This document shows, in pieces, positions 54,259-63,986 of a stretch of DNA of 64,000 bases (positions are counted from its first letter, which is position 1; each line of letters opens with the position of its first letter). The DNA is from JBOHTO01 sp050733695 (GTDB lineage: Bacteria > Gemmatimonadota > Gemmatimonadetes > Gemmatimonadales > Gemmatimonadaceae). The notes under the pieces are model-generated. The model saw nothing but the letters and a program-made list of their open reading frames with translations. It ran no database searches and was not told where the DNA came from. Location of the stretch: NCBI GenBank assembly GCA_050733695.1, contig JBOHTO010000060.1, positions 25,648 through 89,647 of the forward strand, read 5' to 3'. The position numbers were made by a program, and so were the translations under genes.

Positions 54259-55685
54259 TAACCGGAGGAGGGGGAGGGGGAGGAACCGTCTGACCTTTGT
54301 TCGGCGCCGCCGGCAGCCGTGTACGCTGGCGCAGACTCGATAGCCCGCGTCTGCACTCGCTCCAGCACGAGCTTACCCACATTCCGCCCCTGATGGACAC
54401 CCTCCTCGATTGCCATGCGGTAGTGTATCCCGCCGTAGAGCCGACTGATGGCGGCTTCCGCCGCCGCGGCCTCGAATGACGGGAAGGTGCGAGCCGGCAG
54501 CCCGTATTCCTCTTCCGCAGTATCGACGAAGTCGAACCCGGTCCCGAACTGATCGGTGAGTACCGTTGCCGCTGCAGTCGAGATGACGCTGTGGCCGCTC
54601 GTATACTCCGGAAATGGCGGAGTCTGGAGCAGCGGTTGCCAGCTTTCATCCAGGTGCCTGTTGATGACCGTCTCGGGGCGCACGAGGTTGCTGCGGAACT
54701 TCTCGTCCCAACTGCTGATGAAGGCATCGGCCAGAGCGATCGCCGTTCGGGCGTAGGCCTCGGCCGACTGCATCAGATCCGCGTCCGCCTCGCGAGCTGC
54801 GATCGCCGTGATGCCCATCCAGTGACCGCCGGGTGAGATCTTCTTCGTCGCGAACATGGCGTGTCCCCGTACGTGCATCACGTAGGGGTTGCAGTCCCAG
54901 AACGCGGCGATGGCCCGCTGCTCGTCCGTGAGATTCCGGCCGACTTCGAAGACTTCCTTCACCTGTCTGAAGAAAGGGCTCCCTTCCGTCATGTCGAAGC
55001 CCAGGGGAGGTGGCGGGCTGAACTGGCTCGAAGAGTCCAGGACGAAGGGACGCAGCTTCGCCCAGCTTGGTTCGACGGCGTCCATGTACGCGGGAGGTGT
55101 TGGCACCCACTGACCGGGCTCGGATGTGACCGTGTATTTCGGGGAGCCCCGCGTCTGCTTGAAGTGATCCTCCGACGCCCAGGCAAGGATGTGCTGCGCC
55201 ACCTGGTCGCCGTAGGTGATGGAGCGCTCGAATACGGGTGCCGGTATTCCCATCCCCCGGAACCGCTCGTGCATGACGGAACGCAGCGAGTCCATTCGCT
55301 CCTGCGAGAACGTCAGGGCCCTGCCCACCGTCATGAAGGCGTGAACGCTGGCGAGCGGCAGGTAATACTCACTGTCGGACTCGGGAGCAGGCACGGGTGC
55401 GAGCCCGTTGAGTTGATCCGCCAGCGTTCGATACGCAGGGTGATCGTGCCTGATGGCTTCGTAGGCGGCGACGCTGGCATAGGCATACGCCCGGCTCGAC
55501 TGCGGCGGGCTGAAGATGTCGTAGACGATGACTCCGGTGAGCTGATGCATGGCTGCGTGGAGCAGCTCCGGATCCGGCGGCTGCGCACGATAATCTTCGG
55601 GCGCATTCGCACACGCGAACTGGACCGCGGATGCCATTGGCATCACTGCCACGAGGATGAGTCGATTTCTCATGAGTCGCTTCAT
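54255..55685 (-). CDS. Vanadium-dependent haloperoxidase/PAP2-superfamily protein
   Basis: A 476-residue exported protein. The three motifs of the vanadate/acid-phosphatase fold are visible: KFRSNLVRPE (K-x6-RP), PEYTSGHSVIS (PSGH-like) and SRLYGGIHYRMAIEEG (SR-x5-H). The last usually ends in Asp and here has Glu. Haloperoxidase or phosphatase activity cannot be told. The start overlaps the second VCBS gene stop as ATGA. Its signal peptide is MKRLMRNRLILVAVMPMASA. The C-terminal tail (SSPSPSSGY) comes from a GGGGGA-type tract. Confidence 0.85.
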   Translation of the reverse strand: MKRLMRNRLILVAVMPMASAVQFACANAPEDYRAQPPDPELLHAAMHQLTGVIVYDIFSPPQSSRAYAYASVAAYEAIRHDHPAYRTLADQLNGLAPVPAPESDSEYYLPLASVHAFMTVGRALTFSQERMDSLRSVMHERFRGMGIPAPVFERSITYGDQVAQHILAWASEDHFKQTRGSPKYTVTSEPGQWVPTPPAYMDAVEPSWAKLRPFVLDSSSQFSPPPPLGFDMTEGSPFFRQVKEVFEVGRNLTDEQRAIAAFWDCNPYVMHVRGHAMFATKKISPGGHWMGITAIAAREADADLMQSAEAYARTAIALADAFISSWDEKFRSNLVRPETVINRHLDESWQPLLQTPPFPEYTSGHSVISTAAATVLTDQFGTGFDFVDTAEEEYGLPARTFPSFEAAAAEAAISRLYGGIHYRMAIEEGVHQGRNVGKLVLERVQTRAIESAPAYTAAGGAEQRSDGSSPSPSSGY

Positions 55686-58600
55686 TTCCGTACCACCATG
55701 TGGCCGCCGTTCGAGCGGAAGATGAGCGGGCGATCATTGTTGCGGGTGACTACGTACAATGGGTCCCGCCGCGTGCCGATACGCTGAATATCGCGCGCCT
55801 GTCCTGGGACCAGGAAACCGCTCCTGGACGTCCGAACCGGAGTGAATTCCCCCTTGCCGTCTCCCAGCAGGAACAGGCCATATCCTGCGCTCATCCGGCC
55901 GATCTCCGGTTCGACACCGTCGAAGTTCCCCGCCAGAAGCAGATCCAGATCAGCGTCCCCGTTGAAGTCCGATGCCAGGATGCCGTAGACCGGAGCGACC
56001 TGAGCCTCGAGCGGCAGCGGAACGAGCGTGAAGGAGCCATCGCCGTTGTTCCTCGCCAGCGACGTCGAGAATGTATGCGCCTTCCTGAGCACCGCTCCGG
56101 CCAGTTCGTCCGGCGAAAAAATGTCCGTCACCGTCTCCTGCGCATAGGTCTCGTAGTTGAGATAGCGCGACTTGAGGAAGGACAGCGACTCGATGAGATC
56201 GTCGCGCAGCACGAGTGGATAGCTGACTCCGTCGTTGTAATACGAAAGGATCTGTTCGACGAAGCCATTGCCGTCGAAGTCCTTCACATGCATCGTCGCC
56301 GGTTCGTTCGGCGCAGCGCGGAGACGCGTGTTGAGACCCAGGTTCCCGACGACGAAGTCGATGTGCCCGTCGCCCGTGAAGTCGCCCGCCACTATCCGGT
56401 TCCACCAGCCATGGCTCTTCTCGAGCCCCGGTGTATCCATGGCTTCGAGCCGACCGTTGCCGGCATTGCGGAAGATCGTGATCGGCATCCATTCGCCGAC
56501 CACGATGAGATCGGCGCGACCGTCGTGGTCCACGTCGTTCCAGAGAGCATCGGTGACCATGCCCACGTGCGCCAGATCGGGCGCCGCCTCCTGCGTGACA
56601 TCACTGAACCGGCCACGGCCGTCGTTCCTGAGGATCACGCTCTCTGGATCCATTCCGTAGCGCCAGGGAACCACGCGCCCACCAACGAACAGATCGATAT
56701 CGCCGTCCTCGTCGAAGTCCGCAGGCGCCACGCGCGATCCGCTGACGCTCATGGGTGGGAGGTGGCCTTCAGCCTTTCGGAAGTTGCCGCGCCCATCATT
56801 GAGATACAGCCTGTCCTCCAGCGCGGGCGCCATGTCCGAGAACTCGTTGCCACCGCTCACGACGTAGAGATCGGGGTGGCCGTCTCCGTTGGCGTCGAAG
56901 AACGCCGAGCCAAGGTCCTCGGAAACCCTGTCCCGCTCGAACAGGCGCTGGTTGCTGCTGGCGAAGCTCCCGTCGCGCCGCTGAATGAGCAGTTGGCCCG
57001 GCTGATCCTTTGCCCCGCCAATGAACAGGTCGTCCAGCCTGTCGGCGTTCACGTCGCCGACGGCCATGAACGGGCCTTCGGTAGAGAGCATCTTCGGAAT
57101 CAGCCGCTCGCGATCGAAATCCACGAACTCGTTCTCCCGATGCACGAACTCCAGCGCGGTCTCATCGGTGACGTCGGTGAAGCGGGGCCAGGGCGGCTCC
57201 GATGCCACGGGTGCCACCGGTGTCGCGGGCCCTGCCGCGGTCGACTCCGACTGGCGCACGATCAAACGCTGGTCGGTCGCCACGTCCTCGAGCACACTCA
57301 CACGCCCATCCGGCCACTCGACCCTCAGTGACTCGACCGTATCGATCGTTCCGATCCCGAACGTCAGGAGATAATCCGAACTCGACTGGAAGCCGCGAGA
57401 GGGCATGAGCTCCTGGAAGAACATTCGCTCTCCACTCCGCAGCGTCACCTTCGCCCCGACAGCAAACCGGTTGTGTCCGTCACCCTCCAGGCTTACCTGC
57501 AGGTACCGGTTGTCCAGAAGCGCCCGGGCATTGTTTCGGTAGATGAAGGCTTCCTGGTTGACGTTGTTGACGACCAGGTCGAGCGCGCCGTCGCCGTCGA
57601 GATCACCGTAGGCGGCACCGTTCGAAAAGCCCGGCGTGTTCAGCCCCCACGTGGCACTCTCGTTCGAAAACGTGAGATCGCCACGGTTGCGGAACGCGTA
57701 GTTCGGCAGCGGAGTCGAGCCCATCGCCTCGACAAGCCCAAGAAAGTCGACCCGCTTTCCCCGCATGGCCGACGCCATGGTTTCATCGTTCGCCAGAAAC
57801 GAGATGTAATCCTGCGATGTCACGTCCCGGGCAATGCCGTTGGTCACGTGTATGTCCTTGAAACCATCCTGATCGAAATCCGCGACAAGGGCGCTCCAGC
57901 TCCAGTCCGTCCGTGCCACGCCCGCCATCTGGCCGATGTCACTGAACGTTCCGTTCGCGTTGTTCAGGTGCAGCATGTTGCGCATGAACTGGTGATGATA
58001 GTCGTTCCTCACCTTGGCCTGATACACATCCCAGCCCTCGAACGACCCCGTCATCTTGATTCTGTAATTGTCCTCCGGCAGCATGTCGGTCACGTAGATG
58101 TCCGGCCAGCCGTCGTTGTTGATGTCGGCAATGTCGAGCCCCATCGAGAAATAGCTGATGTAAGGCATCTGCGTATCGAGCGACTCCGTGAAGCTCCCAT
58201 CCCCATCGTTGATGTAGAGGTAGTCGCGCTCGAAGAAGTCATTCGCGACGTAGATATCCGGCCAGCCATCGCGATTCACGTCGCTCACTCCCACGCCCAG
58301 GCCGAAGGCGATCTCGCTACCGAAGATTCCGGCAGCCGCGCTGACGTCGACGAAGCGCCCGCCCTCGTTGCGGTAGAGCTTATGCCCGCCCAGCGAATCC
58401 CGCACATGCCGGATGTTGCGCAGACCGAAGCTGCTGACCGACCGGAACGAGTTGTTGAGCAGATACAGGTCCAGTCGGCCGTCCCGGTCGAAATCGAAGA
58501 ACGCCGCGTGCGTCGAGTACCCTTCATCCGCAATGCCGAACGCTGCCGCCATCTCGGTGAACGTCGGCACGCCGTCGTCGTTCAGTCCCTCGTTGATATA

Positions 58601-59083
58601 GAGCTCGTTCGCCCTTCGTTCGCCTACCACATCTCCCGCATGGCATACGTAGATGTCCAGCAATCCATCCGCGTTGACATCCGCGAGCGTGACTCCGGTG
58701 GCCCAGAAGCCGTCGCCTTCCACTCCGGCATCGCTGGTCACGTCACGGAATCGGAATTCGCCCTCGTTCACGTACAGTCGGGGCCCGTCCAGATTCGATG
58801 TCAGAACGAGGTCCGGCAGACCGTCGCCGGTGAGGTCGCCCAGCGCGACTCCGCCTCCGTTGTAATAGTTGCGATACGTGAAGACGTTCAGCTCGCGGGT
58901 ATCGTCGAGGCGATTCTCGAAGCGAACCCCGGTGAGACTGGATGGCAGTCTGGTGAAGAGCTGTCCGTCGACCGGCGGTGCGTCCGTGGTGAACGCACCC
59001 TCGACCGCTCCGTCGGCACCCATGCAGGCAGCGGCGGGCCAGAGCCCCAGGAACGCGAGGCAGAGCGTGCGGCGAATCATCAT
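55682..59083 (-). CDS. CRTAC1-like ASPIC/UnbV and VCBS-repeat lipoprotein (2)
   Basis: A 1133-residue protein, a paralogue of the one coded at 48090-51476 with the same domain order. A lipoprotein signal (LCLAFLGLWPAAAC) is followed by FG-GAP blades (DLTGDGLPD, DVNADGLLD, DFDRDGRLD, DVNRDGWPD), a central UnbV/ASPIC domain (PSRGFQSSSDYLLTFGIG) and further blades. The ATG at 59083 was chosen because it gives a clean signal peptide; a longer frame from 59140 would add 19 polar residues. It follows SusD and precedes the haloperoxidase-like gene, with which its stop overlaps. Ligand unknown. Confidence 0.92.
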   Translation of the reverse strand: MMIRRTLCLAFLGLWPAAACMGADGAVEGAFTTDAPPVDGQLFTRLPSSLTGVRFENRLDDTRELNVFTYRNYYNGGGVALGDLTGDGLPDLVLTSNLDGPRLYVNEGEFRFRDVTSDAGVEGDGFWATGVTLADVNADGLLDIYVCHAGDVVGERRANELYINEGLNDDGVPTFTEMAAAFGIADEGYSTHAAFFDFDRDGRLDLYLLNNSFRSVSSFGLRNIRHVRDSLGGHKLYRNEGGRFVDVSAAAGIFGSEIAFGLGVGVSDVNRDGWPDIYVANDFFERDYLYINDGDGSFTESLDTQMPYISYFSMGLDIADINNDGWPDIYVTDMLPEDNYRIKMTGSFEGWDVYQAKVRNDYHHQFMRNMLHLNNANGTFSDIGQMAGVARTDWSWSALVADFDQDGFKDIHVTNGIARDVTSQDYISFLANDETMASAMRGKRVDFLGLVEAMGSTPLPNYAFRNRGDLTFSNESATWGLNTPGFSNGAAYGDLDGDGALDLVVNNVNQEAFIYRNNARALLDNRYLQVSLEGDGHNRFAVGAKVTLRSGERMFFQELMPSRGFQSSSDYLLTFGIGTIDTVESLRVEWPDGRVSVLEDVATDQRLIVRQSESTAAGPATPVAPVASEPPWPRFTDVTDETALEFVHRENEFVDFDRERLIPKMLSTEGPFMAVGDVNADRLDDLFIGGAKDQPGQLLIQRRDGSFASSNQRLFERDRVSEDLGSAFFDANGDGHPDLYVVSGGNEFSDMAPALEDRLYLNDGRGNFRKAEGHLPPMSVSGSRVAPADFDEDGDIDLFVGGRVVPWRYGMDPESVILRNDGRGRFSDVTQEAAPDLAHVGMVTDALWNDVDHDGRADLIVVGEWMPITIFRNAGNGRLEAMDTPGLEKSHGWWNRIVAGDFTGDGHIDFVVGNLGLNTRLRAAPNEPATMHVKDFDGNGFVEQILSYYNDGVSYPLVLRDDLIESLSFLKSRYLNYETYAQETVTDIFSPDELAGAVLRKAHTFSTSLARNNGDGSFTLVPLPLEAQVAPVYGILASDFNGDADLDLLLAGNFDGVEPEIGRMSAGYGLFLLGDGKGEFTPVRTSRSGFLVPGQARDIQRIGTRRDPLYVVTRNNDRPLIFRSNGGHMVVRK

Positions 59084-59131
59084 GCTGATAGCCGTAGCGC
59101 TCGAGAATCGATACGGGGTGAACAGTTCATG

Positions 59132-59160
59132 ATGCACCATACCCTAATGCACCATACCCT
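59132..59160. repeat. 14-base direct repeat upstream of the second VCBS gene
   Basis: ATGCACCATACCCT occurs twice with one base between. On the minus strand it repeats the sequence before and around the alternative start of the VCBS gene. Confidence 0.8.
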
Positions 59161-59214
59161 GCCACCGGGACGGGAGCAGGGTACGGTGGGCACAACGAAC
59201 GAGGACTCCTGAGA

Positions 59215-60753
59215 TCAATATCCGGGATTCTGAACCAGCTCCGGGTTTGCGTCCATCTGAGCCTGCGGAATCGGCATCAGAATGCGATAGGCGTCGGTCG
59301 GCTGCTTGAATGCCCACGTTCCGCTGGTGTACGTACCATGCCGAATCAGATCCTGGCGCCGCTTGGCCTCGGCGGTGAGTTCGAAGAGTCTCTCGCGCAG
59401 GATCACGTCGCTATCGATGGCTGCAAGCGGCTCCGGAGGCTCGAAGGACCGCTCCCTCACGGTGTTCACCAGCGCGAGCGCCGCGCCGGAGTTCCCCAGT
59501 TCGAACAGTGCTTCAGCCTTGATCAGGTATATCTCGGCGAGCCGGAACCAGGCGAAGTCATTGCCGTGGTTCTGCGCAACGTGGTTCGGATCGGGCGGAT
59601 ACTTCACGATGCGCGCTCCCTCCGCCTCCGTAGCCTGGGTAGCGTCCTGGATCTCCGGCGTATATACAAGCCGCTGCCCCTGGCGATTGTCTATAGGTTC
59701 ACCAGTCAACAATTGAAACTGCGGTCCGACCAGGAAAATGTCCGTGCGATCATCGTCCTGATCGAAGGCGTAATAGGTCTCTGCCAGTGTGGCGAACCCG
59801 TTCCATGGATCGGGCTCGAGCTGGTTGTAGTGCAGCGAACGCTGCAGGAAGGTCAGCCCCAGGTCGGGCCGGTTCAGGTGCTTGGCGACCAGAATGTTCT
59901 CGGGCGATAGCTCGTTGTCAGCGATGAAGTTCGAGTGAAAATCGCTCGCGAGACTGTACTCTCCGGAGTTGAGGATGCGGTCAGCGGCGTCGATGGCATC
60001 CTGCCAGCGCGGTTGACCCGGCGTCAATCCACCGGTCGTGACCTCTCCCGTGAAGACCTCGGCGTTCAGGTACATGCTCGCCAGGATGGCATCGGCAGCC
60101 CCTTGCGTGAAGCGACCGTGATCGGACGCGGGCCAGTTGGGCGGCAACAGCTCGCGCGCGGCAAGCAGTTCGTCCTCGATGAACTGGAACAGTTCGGCTC
60201 GAGTGCTGCGCGGCCGCGGCATGATCTCCGGAGTGGTCGCGATCGGAACGCCTCCGAACATGTCCAGCAGCAGGTAATAGTAGAATGCCCTGAGCCCCCG
60301 AAGTTCGCCCTCCACGATATCCTTGTCCGCCACCGCGACGTTGGGCAGCTCGCCCAACACGACGTTGGCGCGCGCGATCCCCCGGAACGTATCCACCCAG
60401 ACCCTATTGACGTCGTCGTTGCCGGATGTGCTGGTCGGCGACCAACCCTGGCGGTGGATCTCGAGCCACCGGCCGTTGTCGAACCAGTCCTGGCCACGCG
60501 TCGGAACGATCATCTCGTCCGTACTGATCTCGCTCAGGTTATAGTAGGCCCAGAGCGAACCGTCGGGAGATCGCATCTCCGAATAAACCGCCGCCAGACC
60601 GGCGAGCACCTCGTCCTCGTTCCGATAGAAATTCTCAGGCGAAATGGAGCTCACGGGCGTTTCTTCCAAGTCTGTGCACGCGGGCACGAAACCAGGAAGC
60701 ACCAGCGCTAGCGCCAGCGCGCAGCGCCTCGCCGCACGAATCGACATGATCAC
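59215..60753 (-). CDS. SusD/RagB-family nutrient-binding lipoprotein
   Basis: A 512-residue outer-membrane lipoprotein (lipobox region FVPACTD). Family segments are visible: an N-terminal SPENFYRNEDEV, the TPR helices (ELRGLRAFYYYLLLDMFGGVP), the FRLAEIYLIKAEAL helix and the C-terminal RILMPIPQAQMDANPELVQNPGY. It binds glycan at the cell surface and caps the SusC channel. GTG at 60753 has AGGAGG five bases upstream; an ATG two codons on is possible. It follows SusC after 117 bases. Confidence 0.95.
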   Translation of the reverse strand: MIMSIRAARRCALALALVLPGFVPACTDLEETPVSSISPENFYRNEDEVLAGLAAVYSEMRSPDGSLWAYYNLSEISTDEMIVPTRGQDWFDNGRWLEIHRQGWSPTSTSGNDDVNRVWVDTFRGIARANVVLGELPNVAVADKDIVEGELRGLRAFYYYLLLDMFGGVPIATTPEIMPRPRSTRAELFQFIEDELLAARELLPPNWPASDHGRFTQGAADAILASMYLNAEVFTGEVTTGGLTPGQPRWQDAIDAADRILNSGEYSLASDFHSNFIADNELSPENILVAKHLNRPDLGLTFLQRSLHYNQLEPDPWNGFATLAETYYAFDQDDDRTDIFLVGPQFQLLTGEPIDNRQGQRLVYTPEIQDATQATEAEGARIVKYPPDPNHVAQNHGNDFAWFRLAEIYLIKAEALFELGNSGAALALVNTVRERSFEPPEPLAAIDSDVILRERLFELTAEAKRRQDLIRHGTYTSGTWAFKQPTDAYRILMPIPQAQMDANPELVQNPGY

Positions 60754-60870
60754 AGGTGCCTCCTCATCAGGATGCGTTGCATGTTGGTGAGCTTGCCCTC
60801 CGGACGCTGCACGGATTCGCCGCTCTTGAGCGCCAGCGCTCGCCGGTACCTGCTCCCGGGCTTCACCACC

Positions 60871-63800
60871 TCAGTACGAGACATGGACGCCTGCCGTGAA
60901 GGTGCGCGGGCGCGGATAGCTGAGATAATCGATGCCGCGGACGGCCAACCCCTGGATTCCCGCGTGTACCTCGGGATCGGGGCCGTCATAGCCCGTCAGC
61001 AGGAGGAGGTTGTCACCCGACATGTATACGCGCGCGGTCCGGCCCTGACCGATGAAGCCGGGCACATCCAGCGTGTAGCCCACCGTGAGATTCTGCAGGC
61101 GCACGAACGATCCGTCCTCGACCCACCGCGAAGAGAAGATTGCCGGCTCGTTGATGCCGATCCCATCGTCCAGCGCCGAAGCCAGGAAGTTCTTGTCCTG
61201 AAGTACGTTCCCCTTTGTCGCATAGACGAGTGCCGTGTTGTTGAACACATCCTGCCCCACGGCACTGTTCACCAGGAAGCTCGCGTCGAACTGCCCCCAG
61301 TTCACCTGGCTCCGAAGCCCCAGCGTGAAGTCGGGATTGGCATCGCCGATGATCCCGAAATCGTCGGACCTGGGCGACGTCGTCGTGCCCCCTACACAGT
61401 CCGCGTCCGCGCGGGCGCACTGGAATAGCTGCTTCCCGCTGCCGTCCACCCCCACGAATCTGGGCCCGAAGAACGTACCCAGAGGCTCACCCGGGATGAT
61501 GCGCTGCGAAACCTGTCCCGACTGTCCCTGACCGCTGACACCTCCGGTCGTGATGAATGAGCGGCCGCCGAGGTCGACAACTTCGTTCCGCTCCACTGCG
61601 AACACGAGTCCTGCCTGCCACGTCAGATTCGTCCGCGAAAGCGCCAGCGCGTCGAGCGAGAACTCGAGCCCCCTGTTCTTGATCTGCCCGATGTTCTCGA
61701 GCCGCGTTGCTGCGAGCGCCGGCTGCGGAACTGAAACCTCGAGCAGCAGGTCAGACGTCGTCTTCACATAGTACTCTAGCGTGCCCGAGAATCGGTTGTC
61801 GAAGAGGCCGTAGTCCAACGCCACGTTGAACTGCCTGGTCTCCTCCCACTTCAGGTTCGGGTTGGGATTCGATACCGGGGCTACACCCACGACAGGCGTA
61901 TTTCCGAACACGTACTGCGCGCCTGCAGGAGTCTCGAGCCGGATGAGTGACGAATAGGGCGGCACCGCGGGATTCCCCTGCAGCCCCAATCCGGCGCGGA
62001 GGCGCAGCTCCGATATCCGATCCCCGCGCATGAATTCCTCCTCGCTCACGCGCCACGACGCCGAGACAGCCGGAAATGCCGCCCATTTGTTCCCCGCTCC
62101 GAACCGTGACGAGCCGTCGTAGCGAAGCACGCCGGTCAGATAATACCGATCCCTGTACCCGTAGTTCGCTCTGGTGAAGAACGAAACCAGGCGGCTCTCC
62201 TCACGAAACGAGCCCGGACGAATGAGCCGGCTCCCGGCCGACAGGTTATGAAAGCCGGTGGCATCACTTATGAAGTCCTGCGCCTCGGCCCTGAATTCCC
62301 CGAGCGAGTATTCGTTGAACTCGTATCCGCCCAGGATATCGAAGTTGTGGACATCGGCGGCTTCCTGCCGATAGGTCAGCAGCGTCTGCAGTGTCTTGGT
62401 CGTCACATCCCGCTCCGACTGCACCGCACGCCCGTTCCACTCGGCGCCAACCGGACTGCTCCTGGGAAAGTATGTGCGGCGGAGTCCGTCCGACCTGTCC
62501 GCGCCAACGATCACCTGGCCCGTCAGCCCGGGCAACAGATCAAGTTCAGCCGAGGCGTTGCCCAGAGCTCGGGTCGTGGTACCGAAATCGGCAATCTGAT
62601 GCGCGAGAGCGACCGGATTCCGGACCGACTGGCGGCCACTACCAGTTTCAAAGAACTCGATCGCTCCGGTTATGTCATTGACTTCGGTGACCGGGCGCGT
62701 CGGGTTGAAGATTGCGACATTCTGGAATACGCCACCCTCGAAGCCACCACTGGTTTCGTACGCGAGATAGTCGTTCTTCAGGTGCGAGGCCGTGAGGTTG
62801 AGCCCCAGACGAAGACGATTGCCAAGGGCGGTGTGCCTCCCGTTCAATCTCCCCTGAATGCGCTCGAGCCCGCTGGACAGTGCGACACCCTGCTGGTCCA
62901 GATAGTTGGCCGAGGCACGGTACCGCGTCGCCTCGGTCCCCCCGGCGAACGACACGTTGTGATTCTGGGTCACGCCGGGTTCGGTGAGCTCACGCTCCCA
63001 GTTCGTGTTGGCGGTACCGAGTTCGTCGAGTCGGGACGCATCCAGATTGCCAGCCGCTACCTGATCCTCCACGAACTGGCGGTACTGAGCGCCGTCGAGC
63101 ACGTCCAGGTACCGATACGGTGTAGCCATCGCCACGTAGCCATCGTATTCCATCACGGAACCGTCGCCAGAGCCACCATCCTTCGTTTCGATAAGGATCA
63201 CACCGTTGGCCGCACGGCTGCCGTAGATCGCGGTCGCAGAAGCATCCTTCAGTATGGTGATCGACTCGATATCCGAAGGATTGAGCAGGTTCAAGGGGCT
63301 GCGCGGCAGTGCGGCATCGCCCCCGATCCCGATACCACGCGCTTCGGTTTCCACATTATTGATGGGAACTCCGTCTATCACATACAGCGGATCGTTGCTG
63401 GCGCTGATCGAGGTGCCGCCGCGTATGCGGATCTGCGCGCCGGCGCCCGGCTCGCCATTGTTTGTCGTCATCTGTACGCCGGCGACGCGCCCCTGAATCA
63501 TCTCGTTGACGTTCGTGATCACCCCGACATCGGCAGCGTCGGCGTCGATCGTCACGACGGACCCCGTGATCGCCTCGCGGCGTTGAGTGCCGTAACCCGT
63601 GACGACCACCTCTGCCAGCGCTATCGCCCGAGCCGCCAGCGAGAAGTCCACCGTGGCAGGCGCCCCGGTAGTGACCGTAACCTGTTGCTCCTGCGGAGCA
63701 TACCCGATCCGGGTCGCCCGCAGGGTGTGGGTTCCCACCGGCACGCTGCTGAGCAGAAAGGTTCCGTCGTCCCGGGTCAGCGTCCCACGCTGTGTTCCCA

Positions 63801-63951
63801 CGACGACGACGTTGACATCGGACAGGGCCAGTTGGCTGGAGCCGTCGACAACGCGCCCCGTTATGGTGCCCGTGGAACCCTGTGCGGCGAGTTCGCCCGC
63901 CAGCAGCAGACCGCCGGCGAGCACGGAGAAGAAGTAACGTGCCAGTACCAT
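60871..63951 (-). CDS. SusC/RagA-family TonB-linked outer-membrane transporter
   Basis: A 1026-residue complete protein. Domains in order: signal peptide to LAAQ (about 24), carboxypeptidase-regulatory-like domain (GTITGRVVDGSSQLALSDVN, about 28-105), TonB-box-like LAEVVVTGYGTQRRE, plug (IRIRGGTSISASNDPLYVID) and the 22-strand barrel that ends in RTFTAGVHVSY with a terminal aromatic. It should bring a glycan across the outer membrane with energy from TonB-ExbBD. It heads the SusC-SusD-VCBS-haloperoxidase operon. The ligand could be an alpha-glucan or oligosaccharide in view of GH97 and GH13 neighbours. Confidence 0.96.
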   Translation of the reverse strand: MVLARYFFSVLAGGLLLAGELAAQGSTGTITGRVVDGSSQLALSDVNVVVVGTQRGTLTRDDGTFLLSSVPVGTHTLRATRIGYAPQEQQVTVTTGAPATVDFSLAARAIALAEVVVTGYGTQRREAITGSVVTIDADAADVGVITNVNEMIQGRVAGVQMTTNNGEPGAGAQIRIRGGTSISASNDPLYVIDGVPINNVETEARGIGIGGDAALPRSPLNLLNPSDIESITILKDASATAIYGSRAANGVILIETKDGGSGDGSVMEYDGYVAMATPYRYLDVLDGAQYRQFVEDQVAAGNLDASRLDELGTANTNWERELTEPGVTQNHNVSFAGGTEATRYRASANYLDQQGVALSSGLERIQGRLNGRHTALGNRLRLGLNLTASHLKNDYLAYETSGGFEGGVFQNVAIFNPTRPVTEVNDITGAIEFFETGSGRQSVRNPVALAHQIADFGTTTRALGNASAELDLLPGLTGQVIVGADRSDGLRRTYFPRSSPVGAEWNGRAVQSERDVTTKTLQTLLTYRQEAADVHNFDILGGYEFNEYSLGEFRAEAQDFISDATGFHNLSAGSRLIRPGSFREESRLVSFFTRANYGYRDRYYLTGVLRYDGSSRFGAGNKWAAFPAVSASWRVSEEEFMRGDRISELRLRAGLGLQGNPAVPPYSSLIRLETPAGAQYVFGNTPVVGVAPVSNPNPNLKWEETRQFNVALDYGLFDNRFSGTLEYYVKTTSDLLLEVSVPQPALAATRLENIGQIKNRGLEFSLDALALSRTNLTWQAGLVFAVERNEVVDLGGRSFITTGGVSGQGQSGQVSQRIIPGEPLGTFFGPRFVGVDGSGKQLFQCARADADCVGGTTTSPRSDDFGIIGDANPDFTLGLRSQVNWGQFDASFLVNSAVGQDVFNNTALVYATKGNVLQDKNFLASALDDGIGINEPAIFSSRWVEDGSFVRLQNLTVGYTLDVPGFIGQGRTARVYMSGDNLLLLTGYDGPDPEVHAGIQGLAVRGIDYLSYPRPRTFTAGVHVSY

Positions 63952-63986
63952 ACGTCCTCTCAGGACTTGTGTGGAACGTGGGCGCG

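Noticed and set aside
57473..59212. 579-codon plus-strand open frame
   Set aside because: Antisense to the second VCBS gene, same reason as for the first VCBS gene.
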